From: Riemerella columbina | GTDB taxonomy: Bacteria > Bacteroidota > Bacteroidia > Flavobacteriales > Weeksellaceae | Reading direction: 5' to 3' | NCBI RefSeq assembly: GCF_030517065.1 | Contig: NZ_CP103950.1 | Span: forward strand, 620,001 to 684,000 | DNA: 64,000 nucleotides | Shown: piece after piece, positions 8,712-17,013 of the stretch | How positions within the stretch are numbered: position 1 is the stretch's first letter | Layout: every line of letters starts with the position of its first letter | Translations under genes and position numbers: made by a program | The notes under the pieces: generated by a model | What the model was told of the DNA's origin: nothing | Databases searched by the model: none | The model's input: the letters and a program-made list of their open reading frames with translations, nothing else

Positions 8712-10616
8712 ATGCCCTATACGCGACAGCAAATATCAACCCTTATTGAGGATACTTTAGCTCATTTTTGGGGTTATAGCACCTTCCGCGATGCCCAGAA
8801 AGACATTATTTTCTCCATTTTAAACCACCGAGACACCTTGGCGCTACTCCCAACAGGAGGAGGCAAGTCGCTTTGTTATCAACTGCCCGCTTTGGTATTA
8901 GAGGGCACCTGTCTGGTGGTCTCGCCGCTATTGGCGCTGATGAAAGACCAAGTGGGACAGCTCAAACAAAGAGGCATAGAAGCCGAATACCTCAGTTCCG
9001 AATTAGAGGAAGACGAAGCCGAAACCATCTATGCCCGTTGCATAGAGGGGATTACCAAAATCTTATTTGTTTCTCCAGAGCGACTGAAGAATATGGTGTT
9101 CCTCAGTAAAGTGGAGGAGATGCAAATCTCCTTTTTAGCCGTAGATGAGGCGCACTGTATCTCAGAATGGGGGCAAGACTTCCGCCCGAGTTATCAGAAT
9201 ATAGAAGCATTTAGGAAAGACAAGTTGAGCGGTCAGCCCGTGCTGGCGCTCACCGCTACAGCCACGCCCAAGGTGGTGGAAGACATCAAAACCAAGTTAG
9301 GGCTACAGAGCCCCCAGATCTTCCAGAAGAGTTTTAAGCGAGACAACATCAGCATTTATACAGAAGCCACGGTGGATAAATACGCTCGGGTCTTCCATTT
9401 ACTCAAAAATAACCCTGCCACGGGCATCATCTACACCGCTACGAGGAAGCAAGCAGAGCAACTCTCCGAATACCTTAATCACAGCGGCTTGTCGCAGGTA
9501 GATTACTACCACGCAGGGCTCTCGCTGCAGGATAAGAACCGAAAACAAGCCGAATGGCTCACCCTCCCCAACCGTGTGCTGGTGGCAACCAATGCTTTTG
9601 GTATGGGGATAGATAAGGAGGATGTGCGTTTTGTGATCCACTTCTCGCCGCCCACCTCTCTTGAGAATTATTACCAAGAAATAGGGCGCGCAGGGCGAGA
9701 TGGACAGCCTTCTTTTGCGGTATTGCTTTGGTCGGAAGATGAAATATCAAGGTTTGATGGGGTATTGTACCAACAGATTCCCAGCCGAGACTTCTTTAAA
9801 AAAGCCGTGTCTTATCTGTATTCTTTATTCCAAATTGCGGACTATGAACAGGCAGAAGGCACCTTTCAGTTCAACATTCAAAGTTGGCAGAGGGTTACCC
9901 GTGCACCATTGCCGATGCTCAATAACATCTTGACCTTCCTCCACAACCAAGAGATTATTTATTATAATGCGCGCCAGTCCAAATCCTCTGTGGAGCTGAC
10001 CATTGAGGTCTCAGATTTTGAACTCCTACCCAAGAGCGATGCCTATTTTATAGAAACTTTGCTTCGGAATTTATCCGGTTTCTCCACCCACAAGGTGTAT
10101 TTCCGTGAGGAGGCATTAGCCCAAAAACTCCATATGCCTGCGGCACAACTTAAAGAACATCTGCAGAGTTTAAAGAAGAGAGGATTTGTCCATTATATAG
10201 ATGGCGGAGCGGGGAGCATTAAGTTTTTAATCCCTCGCGATGAACAGAGCTTTGGGGGCAAGTGGTGGCATCTGTTCTTTGAAATCCAAAGGAACAAAGT
10301 CCAGAAGTGGGAAGAGATGAAATACTTCATCCAAAACCGAGACCGCTGCAAGATGCAACTCATTTTATCCTACTTTGGCGAAGCCACTGCACAAAATTGC
10401 GGTCATTGTTCCGTATGTCTCAACCGCCAGTACCAGCAAGAGGAAGTTCAGCACCCTGCATTGCTCCTTTTGGCGGAGCGCCCGCAGACTTTATTAGAGT
10501 TAGCCGCTGCCCTGCCGCAGATCGATAGCCCCCAGCTGTTGAGAGACCTGATCAAACTCCTTAACGAAGGAAAAATAAAAATGTTAAACTATAAAACCTA
10601 CACACTCAACCCATGA
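8712..10616 (+). CDS. recQ: ATP-dependent DNA helicase RecQ
   Basis: A 634-residue 3'-5' DNA helicase used in recombination and fork repair. It shows Walker A TGGGKS (48-53), the DEAH box (145-148) followed by CISEWGQDFRPSY, motif III LTATATP, and motif VI QEIGRAGRDG. The RecQ-C zinc region (CKMQLILSYFGE...CGHCSVCL) comes next, then a winged helix. The last 65 residues do not look like a standard HRDC domain, so HRDC may be absent or very divergent. Its stop overlaps the fmt start by 4 bp (ATGA), which indicates translational coupling. Confidence 0.95.
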   Translation: MPYTRQQISTLIEDTLAHFWGYSTFRDAQKDIIFSILNHRDTLALLPTGGGKSLCYQLPALVLEGTCLVVSPLLALMKDQVGQLKQRGIEAEYLSSELEEDEAETIYARCIEGITKILFVSPERLKNMVFLSKVEEMQISFLAVDEAHCISEWGQDFRPSYQNIEAFRKDKLSGQPVLALTATATPKVVEDIKTKLGLQSPQIFQKSFKRDNISIYTEATVDKYARVFHLLKNNPATGIIYTATRKQAEQLSEYLNHSGLSQVDYYHAGLSLQDKNRKQAEWLTLPNRVLVATNAFGMGIDKEDVRFVIHFSPPTSLENYYQEIGRAGRDGQPSFAVLLWSEDEISRFDGVLYQQIPSRDFFKKAVSYLYSLFQIADYEQAEGTFQFNIQSWQRVTRAPLPMLNNILTFLHNQEIIYYNARQSKSSVELTIEVSDFELLPKSDAYFIETLLRNLSGFSTHKVYFREEALAQKLHMPAAQLKEHLQSLKKRGFVHYIDGGAGSIKFLIPRDEQSFGGKWWHLFFEIQRNKVQKWEEMKYFIQNRDRCKMQLILSYFGEATAQNCGHCSVCLNRQYQQEEVQHPALLLLAERPQTLLELAAALPQIDSPQLLRDLIKLLNEGKIKMLNYKTYTLNP

Positions 10617-11563
10617 GCCAACCGTTGAAAGTCGTTTTTTTTGGAACGCCAGAATTTGCACAGAAAAGTTTAGAAGCCATCCACTGTTCACGCCACCAAG
10701 TGGTGGGCGTAGTGACCGTAATGGATAAAGCCAGCGGCAGGGGGCAGAAAATCCAAGCCTCCCCAGTGAAACAATACGCCGAGGCAGAGCAATTGCCCAT
10801 CCTCCAGCCAGAGAAACTCCGTGACCCTCAATTTTTAGAGGCAGTTAAGGCTTGGGATGCCGATATTTTCGTGGTGGTGGCATTTAGGATGATGCCTAAA
10901 ATCTTGTTCCAGATGCCGCGCTTGGGCACCTTTAACCTCCACGCCTCGTTGCTCCCAGATTACCGTGGGGCAGCGCCTATCAATTTCGCGATTATCAACG
11001 GCGAGACCACCACAGGCGTGACCACTTTCTACATCAATGAGAAAATAGATGAGGGCAACCTCCTCCTTCAAAAATCTACCCCTATAGGGGCTGATGAAGA
11101 TGCAGGCAGCCTCCACGACCGCCTGATGCTCATCGGCGCAGATTTGGTGGTGGAAACACTGGACAGAATTGCTGAAAATACCATCACGGAGACACCACAG
11201 CCCGATGTGGCAGTGCCGAAGAACGCCTTTAAGATTTTCAAGGAAGATACCAGAATCAACTGGCGAGCCTCAGGGCGAGAGATTTACAACTTCATCCGTG
11301 GGCTGTCGCCTTACCCTGCCGCCTTTACCACCGTGAACATCGGCGAGGAGGCAAAGACCCTGAAAATCTACCGCGGACACTTTGAGCCTACCGAACACAG
11401 CCGCGCCGTGGGGACTGTGGAGCGCAGCAAGCATCAATTCAAAATTTTTGTGAAAGATGGCATCTATATCCCAGAAGAAGTGCAGCTGCAAGGCAAGAAA
11501 CGAATGCCCGTGAAGGATTTTCTTAACGGTTTTCAAGAGGATACCCACATCAGCTTAGCGTAA
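10613..11563 (+). CDS. fmt: Methionyl-tRNA formyltransferase
   Basis: A 316-residue enzyme that formylates initiator Met-tRNA using 10-formyltetrahydrofolate. The N-terminal catalytic domain has the FFGTPEFA start and the signature FNLHASLLPDYRGAAPINFA with the catalytic Asn/His pair, and later the GVTTFYINEKIDEGN segment. The C-terminal tRNA-binding OB-like domain (about 210-310) is present. The ATG overlaps the recQ stop by 4 bp. No obvious terminator follows directly; the next 540 bp are the repeat region. Confidence 0.95.
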   Translation: MSQPLKVVFFGTPEFAQKSLEAIHCSRHQVVGVVTVMDKASGRGQKIQASPVKQYAEAEQLPILQPEKLRDPQFLEAVKAWDADIFVVVAFRMMPKILFQMPRLGTFNLHASLLPDYRGAAPINFAIINGETTTGVTTFYINEKIDEGNLLLQKSTPIGADEDAGSLHDRLMLIGADLVVETLDRIAENTITETPQPDVAVPKNAFKIFKEDTRINWRASGREIYNFIRGLSPYPAAFTTVNIGEEAKTLKIYRGHFEPTEHSRAVGTVERSKHQFKIFVKDGIYIPEEVQLQGKKRMPVKDFLNGFQEDTHISLA

Positions 11564-11640
11564 AGGCAGCGCAATAGCCCTAATTTATCTTAATTAAAGG
11601 ATATTTTTTTGAGGAAAGCTTTGTTTTAATCATAAAACTG

Positions 11641-11934
11641 AGTGTCCAGCCGTGTTGACAGTCTCAACAAGCTTCAAAAGTAAGTGTCCAGCGGTGTTGA
11701 TAGCCTCAATGGGTTTCAAAAGTGAGTGTCCAGCGGTGTTGACAGCCTCAAATGAGTTTAAAAGTAAGTGTCCAGCGGTGTTGATAGTTCCAAATGAGTT
11801 TAAAAGTAAGTGTCCAGCGGTGTTGATAGTTCCAAATGAGTTTAAAAGTAAGCGTCCAGCGGTGTTGACGGTCCCAACTGAGTTTAAAAGTGAGTGTCCA
11901 GCGGTGTTGACAGTCCCAAATGAGTTTAAAAATT
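11641..11934 (+). repeat. Seven tandem copies of a 42-bp minisatellite
   Basis: The units begin at 11641, 11683, 11725, 11767, 11809, 11851 and 11893. Each starts with AGTGTCCAGCGGTGTTGA or a one-base variant and ends in an AAAAGTA-like tail. The middle differs among units: copies 4 and 5 are identical, and copies 1-3 contain a small dyad TTGA-N5-TCAA. The most diverged units are the two outer copies, as expected when inner copies are homogenised. The unit length is a multiple of three, so several frames stay open by chance. Both flanks are single-copy. Confidence 0.95.
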
Positions 11935-11947
11935 ATGCGGCTCGCAA

Positions 11948-11984
11948 CGGGACAGTTTCCTGAATATGTCGGGAAGCTGTCCCG
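11948..11984. other. GC-rich hairpin just after the tandem repeats
   Basis: CGGGACAGTTTCC pairs with GGAAGCTGTCCCG, a 13-bp stem with one G-U wobble and an 11-nt loop. The right arm is followed by GCTGATTTTATAG, only a short T tract. It could be the transcript end for fmt, or part of the repeat element. Confidence 0.5.
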
Positions 11985-11999
11985 CTGATTTTATAGTGG

Positions 12000-12035
12000 T
12001 TTTTATCAATAAAACTGAGTTTTTATTGATAAAAA
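12000..12035. terminator. Perfect AT-rich palindrome, possible bidirectional terminator
   Basis: TTTTTATCAATAAAA and TTTTATTGATAAAAA form a perfect 15-bp stem around CTGAGT. It lies between the converging fmt and smr-family transcripts, 67 bp beyond the smr stop. The stem is almost all A/T, so it is a weaker candidate than the GC-rich hairpin beside it. Confidence 0.4.
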
Positions 12036-12102
12036 TGTATTCTGATGGAAAAGGTTGAGGGGAAGCGCGAGGTTTTTAGGGGTGCTTCATTATTGTTGGA
12101 GG

Positions 12103-12591
12103 TTAGCGCCATTCCACCCAAACAGAGCCTTGCTGGTGGTAGAAGAAACCGCCATCGTCAAACTCTATATCGGTTTTGTTGCGGAGGACTTCGTAGACCA
12201 TTTTCTGGAGCACGCCATCGCCGATACCGTGGATGATTTCCAGTTTTTTGATTCTGTGGGTGCGGCAGAACTCTAAGGTGTCCTCTAATTTCTCCCTTTG
12301 GATCAGTAGGCGTTCAAAACTGTCGTAGTTTTGTGGATGCTCCACCAGTTGGTCAAAATGAAGGTCTAAGACCAGATGCTTTTTGGTTTTTTTAGGGCGT
12401 GTGGGCTGGGGCTCCGCCTTTGGGATAATGGGCGCTTGGTCGTACACATCTTGGTGAGGCACCAGAAGGTGCTTGGGGTAGCGGTGGGCAAAGCCTTCGG
12501 CATCTATCAGGGTGATTTGGTCGTGGTGTATGGCGCTAATGGTGCCCACCAGAGGTTCATCAATCACGGCAACGGTGTCTCCTATTTTCAT
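12103..12591 (-). CDS. Smr-domain protein
   Basis: A 162-residue protein. The first 45 residues form a small SH3/KOW-like barrel (MKIGDTVAVID...GTISAI). A charged linker leads to a C-terminal Smr domain (about 72-162) with the LDLH motif (75-78) and HGIGDG (121-126), the conserved nicking or binding loop of Smr domains known from MutS2 and ribosome-rescue factors. There is no MutS ATPase part. Its ATG overlaps the stop of the upstream phosphoesterase gene by 4 bp, so the two are coupled. Whether the substrate is DNA or ribosome-bound mRNA cannot be told from the sequence. Confidence 0.85.
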   Translation of the reverse strand: MKIGDTVAVIDEPLVGTISAIHHDQITLIDAEGFAHRYPKHLLVPHQDVYDQAPIIPKAEPQPTRPKKTKKHLVLDLHFDQLVEHPQNYDSFERLLIQREKLEDTLEFCRTHRIKKLEIIHGIGDGVLQKMVYEVLRNKTDIEFDDGGFFYHQQGSVWVEWR

Positions 12592-13082
12592 TTCTTTCCG
12601 AGTTCTATAATTTCTAAATTGTTGATGTCTTTGCCCTCAATGCGGAAGCGCATCATCGTTCTCATCTGGTGCCAGCCCTGTTGTCCTGCAGCACCAGGGT
12701 TGAGGTGGAGGAGCTGGTTGGTGTGGTCATACATCGCTTTCAGGATGTGGGAATGCCCGCTGATGAACAGCTGGGGGCGGTACTCGCTGATGCTCTTTTT
12801 TGTCAATGGAGTGTAGCGCTGTGGATAGCCGCCAATGTGGATCATCAGGACCTCCACCTCCTCACAGCGGAAGTGTGCCACCTCTGGAAATTGCTTCCGA
12901 ATGTCTGCGCCATCTATGTTGCCATACACGCCTCGCAGGGGTTTTATTTGAGCCAAAGTATCTACCACTTGCAGGTTGCCAAAATCACCGCAATGCCAGA
13001 TTTCATCTGCTTCTTGGGCATAGGCGAGGATCCTCTCATCAAGGTGGCTGTGGGTGTCAGAAAGGAGTAAGATATTTTTCAC
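12588..13082 (-). CDS. YfcE/MJ0936-type metallophosphoesterase
   Basis: A 164-residue calcineurin-like phosphoesterase. The metal-binding motifs are in order: SDTHSH (8-13), HCGDFG (30-35), GNID (54-57), HIGG (82-85) and GHSH (109-112). Family members hydrolyse phosphodiesters, but the physiological substrate is usually unknown. It is translationally coupled (4-bp overlap) to the downstream Smr-domain gene, which hints at a shared nucleic-acid role, though that is only inference. Confidence 0.88.
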   Translation of the reverse strand: MKNILLLSDTHSHLDERILAYAQEADEIWHCGDFGNLQVVDTLAQIKPLRGVYGNIDGADIRKQFPEVAHFRCEEVEVLMIHIGGYPQRYTPLTKKSISEYRPQLFISGHSHILKAMYDHTNQLLHLNPGAAGQQGWHQMRTMMRFRIEGKDINNLEIIELGKK

Positions 13083-13282
13083 GGGGCTAATTTAGGAGAT
13101 TTTTTTTGAACGATGAACATCTGAGTGGTTTTAAAGTGATTTTAAAGCGGATAAAAACCCGTTTGAAATGGGGCTTTGGGGTAGAGGGTGGGCGTGGGGT
13201 GCTTCATCTTTTTTGGAGAAACGCCTTTTAAATCCATATATTTTTCCGACTTTTGCAACTTCATTATTAAGCGCATAGGGCA

Positions 13283-14038
13283 GTGAGATATTGTATAGAA
13301 TTTTCTTATAACGGACAGCATTATTTTGGTTACCAGCGGCAGCCACAGCAGATTTCTGTGCAGGAAGAGCTGGAGCGGGCGCTATCCACCATTCTAAGAA
13401 CGGCGGTGAAAACCACAGGTGCAGGCAGAACGGATACAGGGGTACACGCACGGAAGATGTTTGCCCATTTTGATGTGGATTTTGCCTTAGACCCTGCGCT
13501 GCCTATGCGGCTCAATGCCTTCTTGCCTCCAGATATTGCCATCCACCGTTTGTTCCGTGTGAGAGATGATTTCCACGCGAGGTTTGATGCCACCTACCGC
13601 ACTTATCAATATTACATCGCCTTAGATAAAGACCCTTTTAGCCAGAATTCGGCGTGGAGCTACTGGCGCCGCGGGCTTTCCATCGAGCGGATGAATGCTG
13701 CGTGTGCCATCCTCTTTGAGTACGAAGATTTTACGAGTTTCTCTAAACTCAACACTGATGTGAAGACCAACCTCTGCAAAATCTATAAAGCGGAATGGAC
13801 GCAAGAAGGTCGCCACTTGGTATTTACCATCTCTGCCAATCGGTTTTTGAGGAATATGGTGCGCGCTATTGTGGGGACTATGGTGGATATCGGCAGTGGT
13901 AAGATAGCCCCCGAAGATTTGCACGGCATTATTCAAGCGAAATATAGAAACTCGGCAGGCGTTTCGGCACCTGCACAAGGTTTGTTCTTGGTAGATGTAG
14001 GTTATCCGTGGGAGCAAGCCCTCATTATAGAAGATTAA
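13283..14038 (+). CDS. truA: tRNA pseudouridine(38-40) synthase TruA
   Basis: A 251-residue pseudouridine synthase. The catalytic Asp51 lies in AGRTDTGVHA, and the FLRNMVRAIVGTMVDIG segment matches the C-terminal lobe. It starts with GTG at 13283: a stop codon (TAA, 13268-13270) closes the frame just upstream and no ATG is available. The stop is 5 bp before the ATG of the ABC exporter gene, so the two are probably co-transcribed. Confidence 0.94.
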   Translation: MRYCIEFSYNGQHYFGYQRQPQQISVQEELERALSTILRTAVKTTGAGRTDTGVHARKMFAHFDVDFALDPALPMRLNAFLPPDIAIHRLFRVRDDFHARFDATYRTYQYYIALDKDPFSQNSAWSYWRRGLSIERMNAACAILFEYEDFTSFSKLNTDVKTNLCKIYKAEWTQEGRHLVFTISANRFLRNMVRAIVGTMVDIGSGKIAPEDLHGIIQAKYRNSAGVSAPAQGLFLVDVGYPWEQALIIED

Positions 14039-14043
14039 ACAAG

Positions 14044-15783
14044 ATGAAAAAACAAAATACTTGGCAGCTGATTAAACGGCTCTTTTTTATCGGAATGAAA
14101 TTTAAGCGTTGGTTTGTTTTAGCGCTACTGATTTCTATTATTTTGGCTGTGATATCTACCTATCGCCCTATTTTAACCAAAAATGTGGTGGATTATGATA
14201 TTATGCAGCGGAAAGACAACACGCTACTCCTCCACGATGTCTATTGGCTAATAGGTCTGGTGGTGGCAGAGACTTTTCTCAATTTCTTTTTGGTGTTTTT
14301 GTCTAATTACATCTCTCAGAATGTGATGCGGGATATCCGCGAGCGCCTCTACCATAAGCTGATTTATTTTAAGGTTTCGTTTTTTGATAAAACTGCGATT
14401 GGGCAACTGGTCACTCGTGCCGTAGGCGATGTGGAAACCATAGCTACCGTTTATACCGATGGTTTTTTAATGGTGTTTGGCGATGTGCTCCGTATTATTA
14501 TGGTTTTGGTCGCGATGTTTAATGTGAACACGCACCTGAGCTTTGTGGCTTTAGCGATTTTACCATTGATGATGCTCATCACGCGGTTTTTTCAAAAGAA
14601 ATTAAAGAAAACCTTCGGCGATGAGCGCCAGTGGACGGCGACTCAAAATTCATTTGTACAGGAACGGCTATCGGGAATGTCCATTATCCAAGTGTTTAAT
14701 CGGCAGGAGGCGGAGTTTAAGAAGTTTGATGCCATCAATGGGCAGCTGAAAGCGGCGCTCCTAAAAACGGTGTTTTATTTCTCGCTGTTCTTCCCTGTGG
14801 TGGAGTTGATTTCCTCGGTGTTTATTGGGTTAATCCTGTTCTATGCAGGGTATAATGCCCTCTATAAGCAAAATGCAACGCCAGGGGAGGTAATTGCTTT
14901 TATTCAGTTTGTAAGTATGCTCATCCGACCGCTTCGGCAGATTGCTGACCGCTTTAATAATATACAGCGTGGATTGGTAGGTGCAGAGCGGGTACTGGGC
15001 GTGATAGACCAAAATGAAGAAATGCCTAACCATGGGACTAAAATCTTAACCGATGTAAAAGGCGCGATTGATTTTAAGGAAGTTCACTTTGCGTATGATG
15101 ATAAACAGGAGGTTCTAAAGGGCATCAGCTTTAAAGTCAACCCTGGCGAAACGGTAGCGATTGTAGGGGCAACAGGTGCGGGTAAATCTACCATTATCAG
15201 CCTGATTACACGCTTTTATGATGTTAATTCTGGGAAGATTTTGTTAGATGGGGTAGACCTCAGAGATTATGATTTGTATAGTCTTAGGCAACATATTGGC
15301 GTAGTTTTGCAAGATGTATTCCTCTTCCACGGTTCTATTTTTGAAAACTTAACCTTGGGTGATGAAAGTATTACCTTAGAGCAAATAAAAAAAGTAGCGA
15401 AGGAAATAGAGGTTGACCAGTTTATAGAGAGCTTGCCAGGCGGTTATCAGTATATGGTGAGTGAGCGAGGATCTTCTATCTCTTTGGGACAGCGGCAGTT
15501 GTTATCGTTTTTAAGAGCGTATTTAAGTCACCCTAAAATTTTAATTTTAGATGAAGCGACCTCTTCCATAGACCACGAGAGTGAAAAGCTTATCCAAAAA
15601 GCCACGGAGAAAATTACCCAAGATAGAACTTCTATTATTATAGCTCACCGACTTTCCACCATTGTGAATGCGGATAAAATAATCGTGATGGATAAGGGGA
15701 AAATCGTGGAAACAGGAACGCACCAAGAGCTGTTGGCTCAAGGCGGTTATTATGCTCTGCTGTACCGCTCTCAGCTTAAATAA
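14044..15783 (+). CDS. ABC exporter, fused membrane and ATPase domains (MsbA/MDR-like)
   Basis: A 579-residue half-transporter. An N-terminal six-helix type IV exporter domain covers about residues 20-310. The ATPase domain has Walker A GATGAGKST, a Q-loop (VLQDVFLF), the signature ISLGQRQ in place of LSGGQ, Walker B ILILDEATSSID and the H-loop IIAHRLSTI. The Walker B Glu and the His are intact, so the ATP site should work. The Leu in the signature resembles subfamilies that pair as heterodimers, but no partner is adjacent. The ATG at 14044 is preferred over an upstream in-frame start inside truA. The substrate is unknown. Confidence 0.9.
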   Translation: MKKQNTWQLIKRLFFIGMKFKRWFVLALLISIILAVISTYRPILTKNVVDYDIMQRKDNTLLLHDVYWLIGLVVAETFLNFFLVFLSNYISQNVMRDIRERLYHKLIYFKVSFFDKTAIGQLVTRAVGDVETIATVYTDGFLMVFGDVLRIIMVLVAMFNVNTHLSFVALAILPLMMLITRFFQKKLKKTFGDERQWTATQNSFVQERLSGMSIIQVFNRQEAEFKKFDAINGQLKAALLKTVFYFSLFFPVVELISSVFIGLILFYAGYNALYKQNATPGEVIAFIQFVSMLIRPLRQIADRFNNIQRGLVGAERVLGVIDQNEEMPNHGTKILTDVKGAIDFKEVHFAYDDKQEVLKGISFKVNPGETVAIVGATGAGKSTIISLITRFYDVNSGKILLDGVDLRDYDLYSLRQHIGVVLQDVFLFHGSIFENLTLGDESITLEQIKKVAKEIEVDQFIESLPGGYQYMVSERGSSISLGQRQLLSFLRAYLSHPKILILDEATSSIDHESEKLIQKATEKITQDRTSIIIAHRLSTIVNADKIIVMDKGKIVETGTHQELLAQGGYYALLYRSQLK

Positions 15784-15800
15784 AAAAATAATTGCGGTAT

Positions 15801-15832
15801 GTTGTAGAATAGATAAAAAAAAATTATCTTTG
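15801..15832 (+). promoter_or_regulatory. Promoter of the rpsP-rimM operon
   Basis: GTTG (15801-15804), a 20-bp spacer and TATCTTTG (15825-15832) fit the Bacteroidota -33/-7 form. Transcription should start near 15837, giving a leader of about 43 nt before rpsP. Confidence 0.65.
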
Positions 15833-15879
15833 CAGCCTTAAATATTAACAGGGACGAGTTCCCATAAAAACAATCAAAT

Positions 15880-16431
15880 ATGTCAGTAAAAATTAGATTA
15901 CAAAGACACGGTAAAAAAGGAAAGCCTTTTTATCACATCGTAGTAGCGGATGCCAGAGCTAAAAGAGATGGTAAATTTATCCAAAAATTAGGAATTTACA
16001 ATCCTGTAGCTAACCCAGCTATTATAGAATTAGATGTAGATGCTTCTGTAGAATGGCTAAACAAAGGTGCTCAACCTACGGATACTGCCAGAGCAATTCT
16101 TTCTTACAAAGGAGCCCTTTACAAAAAACACTTACAAGGTGGTGTAGCCAAAGGTGCTTTTGATGAAGCTGAAGCGGAAAGAAGATTTAACGCTTGGTTA
16201 GAAGAGAAAGAAGCCAGAATTCAAGGTAAAAAAGACAGCTTAGCTAAATCTAAAGAAGAGGCTAAAAAAGCAGCTTTAGAGGCAGAGGAAAAAGTAAACG
16301 AAGCCAGATTAAACGCTAAAAAACAAGCTGAAGAAGAAGCTAAGGCGGCAGCAGAAGCTGAGGCAGCGGCTGAAGAACCAGCAGTAGAAGAGCAAGGCGA
16401 AGCTCCTGCAGAAGAGGCTCCAGAGGCTTAA
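15880..16431 (+). CDS. rpsP: 30S ribosomal protein bS16 with a long C-terminal tail
   Basis: A 183-residue protein. Residues 1-85 are normal bS16 ([20 protein letters not shown], then [12 protein letters not shown]), which binds 16S rRNA and helps 30S assembly. Residues from about 100 to the end are an extra Lys/Glu/Ala-rich segment, predicted helical and then strongly acidic, ending in repeated Ala-Glu-Glu. E. coli S16 is about 82 residues, so the tail more than doubles it. Extended S16 forms are known in Bacteroidota. It heads an operon with rimM, 14 bp downstream. Confidence 0.97.
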   Translation: MSVKIRLQRHGKKGKPFYHIVVADARAKRDGKFIQKLGIYNPVANPAIIELDVDASVEWLNKGAQPTDTARAILSYKGALYKKHLQGGVAKGAFDEAEAERRFNAWLEEKEARIQGKKDSLAKSKEEAKKAALEAEEKVNEARLNAKKQAEEEAKAAAEAEAAAEEPAVEEQGEAPAEEAPEA

Positions 16432-16445
16432 AAAAACAACAATCG

Positions 16446-16967
16446 ATGCGAAAAGAAGATTGCTATTTCCTTGGCAAAATCACTCGTAAGCACGGTCTTT
16501 CGGGGAATGTTATCTTGAAATTAGATACAGATCAACCCGAATTTTATCAAAAATTGGAATCAATATTCGTTGAAATCAACGGATTATTGGTTCCTTTTTT
16601 TATTGAAAAACAACAATGGCAAAAAGCGGATACTAAGATTATTCTTTTCAAAAATGCCACCGAGGCTTTGGTGGATCAGTGCTTGGGAAAATCCGTGTTC
16701 TTGCCACTTTCTACACTGCCGCCGCTCACAGGAAAACAGTTTTACTATCACGAGGTATTAGGCTTTGAAATTTATGATGAAAATGGGCATTTGTGTGGTA
16801 CTATAAAGGCAATTAACGACCAAACGGCACAGCATTATTTCATTTTAGATCGGGATGGAAAGGAAGTGATTATCCCGATTATTAAAGATTGGATAACCTC
16901 TGTAGACCGAGAAAACCACCAAATTACGATGAACCTACCGGAAGGTTTATTAGAGATTTTTGAATAA
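16446..16967 (+). CDS. rimM: 16S rRNA processing protein RimM
   Basis: A 173-residue ribosome maturation factor. The N-terminal RimM barrel begins with LGKITRKHGLSGNVILKLDTD. The C-terminal PRC-like barrel contains YYHEVLGFEIYDENG and VIIPIIKDWI. RimM binds uS19 and assists 30S head maturation. Placement next to rpsP is the common bacterial arrangement. A possible terminator hairpin overlaps its stop codon. Confidence 0.94.
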   Translation: MRKEDCYFLGKITRKHGLSGNVILKLDTDQPEFYQKLESIFVEINGLLVPFFIEKQQWQKADTKIILFKNATEALVDQCLGKSVFLPLSTLPPLTGKQFYYHEVLGFEIYDENGHLCGTIKAINDQTAQHYFILDRDGKEVIIPIIKDWITSVDRENHQITMNLPEGLLEIFE

Positions 16968-16984
16968 ATCTCTAAATTTTTAAA
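16950..16984 (+). terminator. Possible terminator of rpsP-rimM
   Basis: TTAGAGATT (16950-16958) pairs with AATCTCTAA (16967-16975), followed by ATTTTTAAATTTT. The stem overlaps the rimM stop codon and is AT-rich, so it is only moderately convincing. Confidence 0.45.
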
Positions 16985-17013
16985 TTTTCCTTATTTTTTT
17001 TATTGATAAAGAT

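Larger units (their letters stand above)
11564..12102. other. Long intergenic region between convergent fmt and smr-family genes
   Basis: At 539 bp this is the longest gene-free stretch in the window. It holds seven 42-bp tandem repeats (11641-11934) and two hairpins (11948-11984 and 12000-12035). The first 77 bp are AT-rich without recognised signals. An open frame through the repeats (11652-11963) has only a GTG start inside a repeat unit and no ATG, so I do not call it a gene. Confidence 0.8.

Noticed and set aside
11641-11934. CRISPR array
   Set aside because: The units are contiguous and near identical across all 42 bp. There are no unique spacers and no cas genes.
11652-11963. Open frame through the 42-bp repeats giving a 14-residue repeat protein
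   Set aside because: It has no ATG; its only start is a GTG inside a repeat unit. The frame stays open only because 42 is divisible by three, other frames and the reverse strand are also partly open, and most differences between units change the residue.
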